Origin: an uncultured Eubacteriales bacterium | GTDB taxonomy: Bacteria; Bacillota; Clostridia; Oscillospirales; CAG-272 | NCBI GenBank assembly: GCA_934526185.1 | Contig: CAKTAA010000119.1 | Span: forward strand, 1 to 6,405 | Direction: 5' to 3' | Length of the DNA: 6,405 bases | Part shown: one piece after another, positions 1 through 4,012 of the stretch | Layout of the letters: each line of letters begins with the position of its first letter | How positions within the stretch are numbered: the first letter of the stretch is position 1 | Notes under the pieces: model-generated | What the model was told of the DNA's origin: nothing | The model's database searches: none | The model's input: the letters and a program-made list of their open reading frames with translations, nothing else | Made by a program: the position numbers and the translations under genes

Positions 1-286
1 GCTCGAAATACTCTTCCGCGTCCTCCTCAGTGGTGATGTACCGGTTCGGGCGGCTGTATTCCTTGCCTTGCAGGCCCTTCTTTTCCCTGACGGCCGAGCG
101 TGCGGCGTTCTCGCAGATGATTTGCGCGCCGTAGTGCTGATTCGTGTCTTTGACCTGCAAAAACCACTGGCGGCATTTCCGGCTTGCCAGCGCGTAAGCC
201 TTCGGCGCGGGCTGCGCGGTTTTCCGAAGCTCTGCGATCTCCTGTTTCAGTGCTGCGATGCGGTCTAGTGTTTCTTGGTTGAGCAT
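1..286 (-). CDS. Hypothetical phage-type protein, 3' end outside window
   Basis: Leftward gene open to the window edge; 95 codons are visible. The ATG at 286-284 is preceded by an AGGAGGT ribosome binding site (293-299) with 6-nt spacing and by a near-consensus promoter under control of two operators, so it is clearly expressed and regulated. The N-terminus (about residues 5-23, TLDRIAALKQEIAELRKT) has the heptad look of a short coiled coil. The rest is basic and rich in polar residues, with an aromatic segment (CRQWFLQV) and an acidic stretch near the break. I do not recognise the family. Because it is the first gene of the operon controlled by the adjacent XRE repressor, it is inferred to be an early gene of the element, perhaps regulatory. 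No catalytic motif or membrane segment is visible in the portion seen. Confidence 0.75.
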   Translation of the reverse strand, partial: MLNQETLDRIAALKQEIAELRKTAQPAPKAYALASRKCRQWFLQVKDTNQHYGAQIICENAARSAVREKKGLQGKEYSRPNRYITTEEDAEEYFE

Positions 287-306
287 TTGGTTACCTCCTG
301 TCTTTT

Positions 307-323
307 ACGCGCAATTTGCACGT
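307..323. promoter_or_regulatory. Operator OA1 of switch A
   Basis: 17-bp imperfect palindrome ACGCGCAATTTGCACGT, symmetric at all but one pair of positions around T315. It lies just downstream of the leftward start site (about 331), inside the leader of the leftward gene, and abuts the -35 of the rightward promoter. It repeats the core of OA2, 37 bp away centre to centre. Confidence 0.75.
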
Positions 324-352
324 TGTTCTTTAGCTCAATTATAGCGTACAAT
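323..352 (+). promoter_or_regulatory. Rightward promoter of switch A repressor
   Basis: TTGTTC (323-328), 18-bp spacer, TACAAT (347-352). It is weaker than and overlaps the leftward promoter, so the two compete for polymerase. The -10 lies inside OA2, suggesting that the repressor controls its own synthesis. Confidence 0.55.
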
Positions 353-366
353 TTGCGCGTAGTCAA
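338..366 (-). promoter_or_regulatory. Leftward promoter of switch A
   Basis: On the minus strand, -35 TTGACT (366-361), 17-bp spacer, -10 TATAAT (343-338). This is nearly a consensus sigma-A promoter; expected start about 331. It drives the leftward gene beginning at 286 and its spacer is operator OA2. Confidence 0.85.
344..360. promoter_or_regulatory. Operator OA2 of switch A
   Basis: 17-bp palindrome GCGTACAATTTGCGCGT, matching OA1 over the central CAATTTGC and with a perfect right arm (TTGCGCGT). It fills exactly the 17-bp spacer between -35 and -10 of the leftward promoter and contains the -10 of the rightward promoter. Binding here would block both. Confidence 0.75.
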
Positions 367-389
367 TATTTTTTTGGAGGTATCTAAAA

Positions 390-617
390 ATGTTTCACGA
401 TCAATTACGCGCAACCAGAATGGCACGCAAAATCACGCAACAAAAGCTCGCTGATGCCGTCGGGCTTGCCCTTCGTAGCTATCAATGCTACGAGCAAGGT
501 GTTAGAGAGCCTTCCCTCGACATGCTCATAAAGCTTGCAGACGTGTTGCAGGTTCCTACCGATTATCTGCTTTGCCGGGATTTATCGCTCTTAAAATCCT
601 TTGATGGGTTTCGGTGA
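390..617 (+). CDS. Small XRE-family repressor of switch A
   Basis: 75-residue protein that is almost entirely an XRE (lambda Cro/C1-type) helix-turn-helix domain. The recognition unit runs about residues 16-37 (TQQKLADAVGLALRSYQCYEQG), followed by the usual helix with PSLDMLIKLADVLQVPTDYLL at 41-61. There is no C-terminal protease-type or oligomerisation domain. The ATG at 390 has TTGGAGG at 374-380 (9-nt spacing). It lies next to two 17-bp palindromes that overlap divergent promoters, so it is inferred to repress the leftward promoter and itself, like a minimal immunity repressor. A further half-site (ACGCGCAA, 407-414) lies within its own codons 7-9. Its last 20 or so codons overlap, tail to tail, the end of the leftward XRE gene at 556-780, and no terminator separates them. 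The XRE call is firm; its role is inferred from position. Confidence 0.88.
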   Translation: MFHDQLRATRMARKITQQKLADAVGLALRSYQCYEQGVREPSLDMLIKLADVLQVPTDYLLCRDLSLLKSFDGFR

Positions 618-780
618 TGTCTTCTAGGTCATCCCATATTTGGAAATCGCCTGTCCTGTCACCGGATTCAATCTGCTGGTAGTATCTCAAGCTAATCCCC
701 AACCTCTCCGCCATCGCCTGCTGGGTCATGCCCTTGGCCTTTCGGGCGGCTTGCAGGTTGGTGCGCATCTGCTTCGCCAT
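556..780 (-). CDS. Small XRE-family DNA-binding protein
   Basis: 74-residue protein. XRE helix-turn-helix at about residues 18-39 (MTQQAMAERLGISLRYYQQIES), followed by an acidic helix and a HQRILRAI tail resembling short regulators found in Clostridia prophages. The start chosen is ATG 780, with GGGAGGA upstream (792-798) and the domain beginning within ten residues. A GTG at 840 in the same frame overlaps the previous gene's stop as GTGA and has GAGGAGG (848-854) upstream, so a form with 20 extra residues (TSAAQRANGHAAEGRILSV after the start) is possible; that extension does not look like part of the domain. Last gene of a leftward group of three; its 3' end overlaps the rightward repressor gene by 62 bp. 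Function probably transcriptional control; target unknown. Confidence 0.82.
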   Translation of the reverse strand: MAKQMRTNLQAARKAKGMTQQAMAERLGISLRYYQQIESGDRTGDFQIWDDLEDITETHQRILRAINPGKADNR

Positions 781-836
781 AACTGATAAAATCCTCCCTT
801 CGGCGGCGTGACCGTTCGCCCGCTGGGCCGCCGAGG

Positions 837-983
837 TCACTCTACATCCTCCTCAACCAGATCGACGGCTTTGCCTCCCTCGCACACGAGGGCATAGCCC
901 AGCTTCCGAAAATGCTCGATGTCAGCCATCCCAAGCACTCCGGCATTGATCAGGGCGATAACCTGCTTTTTGTTGAACATCAT
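837..983 (-). CDS. Conserved-looking 48-residue small protein
   Basis: Short leftward ORF starting with two ATG codons (983 and 980); its first ATG overlaps the stop of the upstream XRE gene as TAATG, and its own TGA overlaps an alternative GTG start of the next gene. A purine-rich GAGAGGAGG lies about 12 nt upstream, so translation probably depends on coupling. The product begins MMFNKKQVIALINAGVLGM, continues ADIEHFRKLGYALVCEGGKA and ends VDLVEEDVE: a helical N-half and an acidic C-terminus, with no membrane segment or known motif. It could bind one of the flanking repressors, but that is speculation. Gene reality rests on precise packing between two XRE genes and plausible codon use. Confidence 0.6.
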   Translation of the reverse strand: MMFNKKQVIALINAGVLGMADIEHFRKLGYALVCEGGKAVDLVEEDVE

Positions 984-1228
984 TATGCGGTTTTGCCTCC
1001 TCTCCCCGGCGCGGGGATTTCCTGCAGGGGGAAATACTGCTCGATCTTGCTCAGCGGCGCGCCGATGATCCGCATCATCTCAAATGCCTCCCACCGCGAC
1101 CACGAACCTTTTCCGTTCATCCGGCCGGAGATGTAACTGTCTCCCCGGCCCAGCTTTTCGGCAAGGGTTACCTGGTCTATGTCCAGCTCGCCCAGCTCGA
1201 AGCGCAGGCGTCTAAATGGCTTTGGCAT
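983..1228 (-). CDS. Small XRE-like regulator
   Basis: 81 residues, ATG at 1228 with AGGAGG 7 nt upstream. The region about residues 18-50 (VTLAEKLGRGDSYISGRMNG then WSRWEAFEMMRIIG) fits the helix-turn-helix of small phage regulators of the Cro/DUF739-like type: an AEKLG turn, a recognition helix and an NGKGSW loop. The C-terminus (IPAPGRGGKTA) is likely flexible. It is first of a leftward trio and overlaps the next gene by one base (TAATG). I see no convincing promoter directly upstream on the minus strand, so the trio may be read from the cro promoter at 2948-2976, although the plus-oriented cassette lies between. The HTH call is good; the target is unknown. Confidence 0.78.
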   Translation of the reverse strand: MPKPFRRLRFELGELDIDQVTLAEKLGRGDSYISGRMNGKGSWSRWEAFEMMRIIGAPLSKIEQYFPLQEIPAPGRGGKTA

Positions 1229-1252
1229 ATTCTTTCCTCCTTTCTAACTCGC

Positions 1253-1281
1253 TTGTCCCCTCCCCACCTCTGTGATAAGAT
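1253..1281 (+). promoter_or_regulatory. Promoter of the membrane-anchored wHTH gene
   Basis: TTGTCC (1253-1258), 17-bp spacer, TAAGAT (1276-1281) with an extended -10 TGA directly before it. Expected start is about 1288. It gives the cassette gene expression independent of both switches. Confidence 0.5.
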
Positions 1282-1304
1282 GAGAGCGAAGGGAGTTGAC
1301 CCGC

Positions 1305-1640
1305 GTGGTAAGCAAACTGTCATTAAAAATACTGAGGCATCTTAAAAAGGCCGGAGTAACCAGCGATACGGAGATTTATACTCTTTTTCCGAACTCACGA
1401 AGTTCTATCGAATCCCTGTTGGCAAGCAAAATGATTGCGTCTGATCACGTTGGGCTACAAGCGAATGGTGATTGGCAAGACCATTTTGTGATTAGCGATC
1501 TTGGCAATGCCGTTCTCGAAGAAGCTGAACGCAGCAGCGCCCGTTTTCACTGGTCTGAATTTCGAGCGTGGATTACGCTGGCAATCGCATTAGCGGCCTT
1601 CGCCCTATCGGTCATCGCGCTATATTTGCAATACAAATAG
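1305..1640 (+). CDS. Winged-helix-like protein with C-terminal membrane anchor
   Basis: 111 residues from GTG 1305, chosen because AAGGGAG (1289-1295) sits 9 nt before it; the TTG at 1296 is too close to that site. Residues about 1-70 look like a winged-helix fold: SLKILRHLKKAG, a TSDTEIYTLFP turn, a recognition-type helix SRSSIESLLASKMI, then a wing and FVISDLGNAVLEEAE as in MarR/PadR-type domains. Residues about 85-109 (WITLAIALAAFALSVIALYL) form one hydrophobic helix ending in a short YK tail, so the protein should be anchored in the membrane with the N-terminal domain in the cytoplasm. It has its own promoter and lies between regulators like a lysogenic accessory gene. Its end overlaps the leftward peptide gene by 29 bp. 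Fold and topology are judged by eye; function unknown. Confidence 0.7.
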   Translation: MVSKLSLKILRHLKKAGVTSDTEIYTLFPNSRSSIESLLASKMIASDHVGLQANGDWQDHFVISDLGNAVLEEAERSSARFHWSEFRAWITLAIALAAFALSVIALYLQYK

Positions 1641-1734
1641 CATTAATGACTAGCCCTGCTGTCGCAAGTGCCAAAATGCCCCACTGAATCACCTCATACA
1701 AAACGGGGTGATTTTCTTTTAACCAATGCCACAT
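1612..1734 (-). CDS. 40-residue single-pass membrane peptide
   Basis: Leftward small ORF with ATG at 1734 and a strong GGGGAGGAG site 5 nt upstream. The product begins MWHWLKENHPVLYEVIQW and continues with a hydrophobic stretch (GILALATAGLVINAICIANI, about residues 19-38) ending in a single R. This is an amphipathic start plus one transmembrane helix, the shape of many small phage membrane peptides such as holin-like or superinfection-related proteins and type I toxins. No family is recognised. It overlaps the upstream 30-residue ORF by 16 bp and the rightward wHTH gene by 29 bp tail to tail. Strong SD plus clean membrane helix support the gene; role unknown. Confidence 0.6.
   Translation of the reverse strand: MWHWLKENHPVLYEVIQWGILALATAGLVINAICIANIAR
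1687..1720 (+). terminator. Possible terminator after the membrane-anchored gene
   Basis: AATCACC (1687-1693) pairs perfectly with GGTGATT (1707-1713), followed by TTCTTTT. The stem is only 7 bp with a 13-nt loop, and the sequence also codes for the leftward peptide, so the call is tentative. Confidence 0.35.
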
Positions 1735-1811
1735 GGCTTCTCCTCCCCTTTTTCTTCCTTCTCTGCGATCAGCTCGTCGGCCAATCCTATAATCTTCTCG
1801 ATGCTGGCCAT
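1719..1811 (-). CDS. Possible 30-residue charged small protein
   Basis: ATG at 1811 with GGAGTG 6 nt upstream; product begins MASIEKIIGLADELIAEKEE and ends KGEEKPCGIG, an amphipathic acidic/basic helix. Its end overlaps the start of the membrane peptide gene, so the two could be translationally coupled. Just upstream on the same strand is a three-codon ORF, ATG-TCG-GAG-TGA (1828-1817), with AAAGGAAG before it, ending inside this gene's ribosome binding site. No promoter is clear. Short length makes this uncertain. Confidence 0.4.
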   Translation of the reverse strand: MASIEKIIGLADELIAEKEEKGEEKPCGIG

Positions 1812-1887
1812 GATTTTCACTCCGACATGAAATCACTTCCTTTCTGTTGGTTTTTGTGATAGACTGGTGATAAAAGGAGGAAATGCT

Positions 1888-2601
1888 ATGAAAAAACTTT
1901 TTGTGATTTTTGCCATCATCTTTGTCTTGGCTGCTTGCGCCTCCCCGTCTTCCGTTCAGCCCGAGGTAAGTCCCTCGGTTCCCGTAGAGTCCGCCTCCAG
2001 TGAATCCTCAGAGCCTGCTGGCCCCATCGGAATCAAAGGGTCGCACATTACCGATATTCTTCTTGGCTTGGAACAATCCAGATTTGAAATCCCCAATCCA
2101 AATTTTAAGAGCTCGTCCGACCACAGTATCAGCACTCATTATGCAGCAACATCGTTGTATAACCCTGGGGTTGGTATGACATTTGACTATCACCTGTCAG
2201 CGGCCGCAGATTTTTCGATTATTAGCGGCTCATTCGGAATTACAAACACTGATTTTTGAGCCGGGGAAGATGACTTTCTTTCGATCGCTAAAAGCTATCT
2301 CGGATTCTGCGCAACTATGCCTTGCGACGCGACATCCGGATCGCTTTCGGGAGTCGCAAAAGATTGGGTTGTTTCCGCAATTGACGACCATGACAAATGG
2401 AAAAGCGGCGTTGCCATTACTTGGGACGATGCACGTTTTTCGGTGGATTGGTCAAAAACTTCCGATGGAGAGATTATCGTGGTGTGGATGACAATAGAAC
2501 GTGTCGATCCGTCAGGAGAGGAAGAAAAGATTTCCGATGAGGACGCTGCAAAATATGAGCAGGCACTCAAAAATCTGGAAAAATCCGTTCATTCGAAATA
2601 G
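1888..2601 (+). pseudogene. Lipoprotein gene interrupted by an in-frame stop
   Basis: ATG 1888 has AAAGGAGG (1873-1880) at 7-nt spacing. Residues 1-17 form a lipoprotein signal peptide: MKK, hydrophobic core, then lipobox L14-A15-A16-C17. A Ser/Pro/Glu-rich spacer (about 18-47) follows, as is usual for surface-anchored Gram-positive lipoproteins. The frame stops at TGA 2257-2259 after residue 123 but stays open in the same frame to TAG 2599-2601, continuing with plausible protein (EDDFLSIAKSYLGFCATMP, then VAITWDDARFSVDWS). One nonsense change is therefore the simplest reading; the intact product would be about 237 residues. No ribosome binding site precedes any start in the second half. If translated, a truncated 123-residue lipoprotein would be made. 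A possible extended -10 (TGA-TAGACT, 1857-1865) lies upstream. Phage lipoproteins in lysogeny modules, such as Ltp of phage TP-J34, block superinfection; a similar role here is only a suggestion. Confidence 0.8.
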
Positions 2602-2616
2602 GTCAAAATGCGCTTC

Positions 2617-2644
2617 GCCGCCCTTCGGGGCGGCTTTTCCTTTT
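2617..2644 (+). terminator. Rho-independent terminator of the lipoprotein gene
   Basis: GCCGCCC (2617-2623), TTCG tetraloop, GGGCGGC (2628-2634), then TTTTCCTTTT. The 7-bp all-GC stem with a stable UUCG loop lies 16 bp after the TAG stop. The minus strand lacks a T-run, so it works rightward only. Confidence 0.9.
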
Positions 2645-2684
2645 CCGACAGTTATCCCCTCCCCTTTTGTGAAAGCGCCTGCTT

Positions 2685-2701
2685 GTAGATTGAAAATCAA
2701 C
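2685..2701. promoter_or_regulatory. Distal operator OB4 beyond cro
   Basis: GTAGATTGAAAATCAAC fits the GTWGA-N7-TCWAC pattern of the operators between cro and cI and matches the reverse complement of OB3 at 14 of 17 positions. It starts 3 bp beyond the cro stop codon, over 220 bp from the other sites, with no good promoter across it. A distal site for looping or for blocking read-through is plausible. Confidence 0.65.
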
Positions 2702-2704
2702 CAA

Positions 2705-2908
2705 TCAGGCAAAAAAAATAGCATCTCTTTCTCGATTTGATAGGCCAAGCAAGTCTGATAGCTTCTTAACTTCGCCCGCTTTAAATTCGGTATCATTTTC
2801 TATCTTTTTTTGCAATCCATAAGGGGTTATGCCCAGATTATCCGCTAAATAGTTATACTTCAAACCTTTAGCCGCAACAGCCTCTCTTAGTTTTTTGCTA
2901 TCGGTCAT
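2705..2908 (-). CDS. Cro-like small HTH regulator of switch B
   Basis: 67 residues from ATG 2908, chosen because AAGGAGG (2918-2924) lies 8 nt upstream; the in-frame GTG at 2917 adjoins the Shine-Dalgarno and cannot be used. The protein is one compact HTH domain: KKLREAVAAKGLKYNYLADN, the turn LGITPYGLQKKIEND, then FKAGEVKKLSDLLGL and a terminal ERDAIFFA typical of small Clostridia phage regulators. It is transcribed leftward from a near-consensus promoter opposite the CI-like gene, the position of Cro in lambdoid-type switches. It is expected to bind the same operators as the CI-like protein and favour the lytic or excision state. HTH identity is firm; Cro role comes from context. Confidence 0.85.
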   Translation of the reverse strand: MTDSKKLREAVAAKGLKYNYLADNLGITPYGLQKKIENDTEFKAGEVKKLSDLLGLSNRERDAIFFA

Positions 2909-2924
2909 ATGATTCACCTCCTTT

Positions 2925-2941
2925 GTAGAATTTTAATCTAC
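2925..2941. promoter_or_regulatory. Operator OB1 of switch B
   Basis: GTAGAATTTTAATCTAC, 17 bp with perfect GTAGA/TCTAC arms. It covers the expected leftward start (about 2941) and the cro leader. Confidence 0.75.
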
Positions 2942-2947
2942 ATTCGT

Positions 2948-2976
2948 ATCATATCACTTAGTAGATTTGATGTCAA
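2948..2976 (-). promoter_or_regulatory. Leftward (cro) promoter of switch B
   Basis: Minus strand TTGACA (2976-2971), 17-bp spacer, TATGAT (2953-2948) with extended -10 TGA. The -35 is perfect consensus. Start expected near 2941. Confidence 0.87.
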
Positions 2977-2977
2977 C
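2961..2977. promoter_or_regulatory. Operator OB2 of switch B
   Basis: GTAGATTTGATGTCAAC, GTAGA-N7-TCAAC. It overlaps the -35 and spacer of the cro promoter; its centre is 36 bp from OB1. Confidence 0.75.
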
Positions 2978-3003
2978 ACTATTTTTGAATTTTTTCAAAT
3001 TTT

Positions 3004-3020
3004 GTTGATTTTGGATTTAC
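3004..3020. promoter_or_regulatory. Operator OB3 of switch B
   Basis: GTTGATTTTGGATTTAC, GTTGA-N7-TTTAC, one arm base off consensus. It overlaps the -35 and spacer of the rightward cI promoter; its centre is 43 bp from OB2. Confidence 0.65.
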
Positions 3021-3033
3021 AGCATGATATAGT
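3005..3033 (+). promoter_or_regulatory. Rightward (cI) promoter of switch B
   Basis: TTGATT (3005-3010), 17-bp spacer, TATAGT (3028-3033) with extended -10 TGA. Start expected near 3040. The -35 lies in OB3, so occupancy of OB3 would shut off repressor synthesis. A perfect 16-bp AT palindrome TTTGAATTTTTTCAAA (2984-2999) lies between the two promoters. Confidence 0.7.
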
Positions 3034-3054
3034 ATTAATTGTAAGGGGAGATGA

Positions 3055-3462
3055 ATGATGGAGTTATATCAACGCATCAGAAAGCGCCGGGAAGAGCTCG
3101 GCTTATCGCAAGAAGAATTGGCTCAAAAAATGGGCTATAAATCTCGGTCATCCATTAACAAGATAGAAATGGGAGAGAATGACATCCCACAGTCTAAAAT
3201 CGTGCAGTTTGCCCGAGCTTTAAATACCACCCCGGCGTACCTCATGGGATGGGAAGATAATCCCGACCAAAAAGAAAAATCCCCCGCCGAAGCGGAGGAT
3301 CTGGTCAACGGCGATCCCGAATTGACCGAATATCTGGAAGAGCTGCGCACCCGGGACGAAATGCGAATGCTCTTCTCCATTACCAAGGGCGCGACCAAAG
3401 AAGATGTTATGCGGACCGTCGCCATCATCGAAGCTCTCCGCCGCGAGGAGGAAGGCCGTTGA
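3055..3462 (+). CDS. CI-like XRE repressor of switch B
   Basis: 135 residues. N-terminal XRE domain at about residues 4-66: LSQEELAQKMGYKSRSSINK is the helix-turn-helix core, ending TTPAYLMGWED. An acidic linker (about 70-95) leads to a C-terminal helical segment with RDEMRMLFSITKGATKEDVM, the pattern of short Firmicutes phage repressors that dimerise without a LexA-type self-cleaving domain. ATG codons lie at 3055 and 3058 behind AAGGGGAG (3043-3050); the second has better spacing (7 nt) and removes one residue. It is transcribed opposite cro with three operators between them. The stop overlaps the TTG start of the metalloprotease gene as TTGA, so the pair is co-translated. No LexA-like S24 domain is present, which fits control by the partner protease instead. 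Confidence 0.9.
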   Translation: MMELYQRIRKRREELGLSQEELAQKMGYKSRSSINKIEMGENDIPQSKIVQFARALNTTPAYLMGWEDNPDQKEKSPAEAEDLVNGDPELTEYLEELRTRDEMRMLFSITKGATKEDVMRTVAIIEALRREEEGR

Positions 3463-3953
3463 ACGACGACGTATTTGTGCGGGAAATTCCAATGCTTCCG
3501 CATATACGTGGGGTTACGGTGCCGAATGATGACGGCACCTTTTCGATTTATATTAACGCAAGCCTGTCGGCGGAAGCTCGCCGCGAAGCATTGGAGCATG
3601 AAATATACCACATCAGGCACGACCATCTTTATCAAAGCGAATTGCACGTGAGCTCCTGCGAAAAGGACGCTGCCGCCCGCCCTGCGGAAGAATCATCCCC
3701 CACGCCCCCACAGAAAGCCGCTCCCGCCCCATCTATCCCGGAACCCACCCCGCAGCAGCGCAAGCCCACAGCGCCCCGCTGGGGCTTTGTGCGGCGCGGA
3801 TATCTGATCCTCTGGGACGAGGTTCAGCCGGGGGATGAGGTATTCCCGCCGCCGAGGAACCAGCCGAAGGACGACCCGCATTGCCCGCGCATTCTGGCCC
3901 CGGTGCCCAAGAGGCCGAGGACGAGGCGGTGCGAAGTGGATATTTGGAAGTAG
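3459..3953 (+). CDS. ImmA/IrrE-type zinc metalloprotease with proline-rich tail
   Basis: 164 residues from TTG 3459, which overlaps the repressor stop and has AGGAGG (3446-3451) at 7-nt spacing. Residues 26-45 (GTFSIYINASLSAEARREAL) lead into HEIYH at 47-51, the HExxH zinc/catalytic motif; nearby His/Asp (H54, D55, H56) and E61 are candidates for the remaining ligand. This is the short Clostridia form of the ImmA family. Residues about 73-105 are a Pro/Ala/Ser-rich linker, and the last 60 (from WGFVRRGYLILWDEVQPGD) are basic and proline-rich with no domain I recognise; base composition becomes visibly GC-rich there. In the ICEBs1 precedent ImmA cleaves its partner repressor ImmR to induce the element; the same role is inferred from the fused start/stop with the CI-like gene. 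Confidence 0.85.
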   Translation: MNDDVFVREIPMLPHIRGVTVPNDDGTFSIYINASLSAEARREALEHEIYHIRHDHLYQSELHVSSCEKDAAARPAEESSPTPPQKAAPAPSIPEPTPQQRKPTAPRWGFVRRGYLILWDEVQPGDEVFPPPRNQPKDDPHCPRILAPVPKRPRTRRCEVDIWK

Positions 3954-3968
3954 AGAAAATTTTAGGAT

Positions 3969-3991
3969 CAGTTGCAATTATTCAAAAACTG
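3969..3991. promoter_or_regulatory. Inverted repeat at the toxin-antitoxin promoter
   Basis: CAGTT-N13-AACTG spans the -35 of the toxin-antitoxin promoter; TAATATTA (3992-3999) is a second small palindrome over the -10. Either could be the antitoxin's autoregulatory operator. The arms are short, so this is tentative. Confidence 0.35.
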
Positions 3992-4000
3992 TAATATTAT
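3972..4000 (+). promoter_or_regulatory. Toxin-antitoxin operon promoter
   Basis: TTGCAA (3972-3977), 17-bp spacer, TATTAT (3995-4000). The expected start, about 4007, is only some 6 nt before the toxin's GTG. Confidence 0.7.
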
Positions 4001-4012
4001 AAAGACAGGACG

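Noticed and set aside
122..128. TTGCGCG as another switch A operator
   Set aside because: Only one arm matches; the opposite arm shows no symmetry and the bases encode Ala-Gln in the leftward gene.
68..268. Rightward 66-codon ORF opposite the first gene
   Set aside because: Antisense to the leftward gene that has a strong promoter, operators and ribosome binding site; no start signal of its own.
912..1136. Rightward 74-codon ORF across the leftward trio
   Set aside because: Antisense to two packed leftward genes and lacks a ribosome binding site.
2257..2259. TGA as a recoded selenocysteine or tryptophan codon
   Set aside because: I see no convincing hairpin just downstream that would act as a bacterial SECIS, and other genes here use TGA as their normal stop while using TGG for Trp.
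2317..2601. Second half of the lipoprotein gene as a separate gene
   Set aside because: There is no ribosome binding site before ATG 2317, and the same frame is open as coherent protein upstream to the TGA.
3135..3647. Leftward 170-codon ORF opposite the repressor and ImmA genes
   Set aside because: It lies antisense to two well-supported genes and its Arg/Ser-rich translation is typical of a shadow frame.
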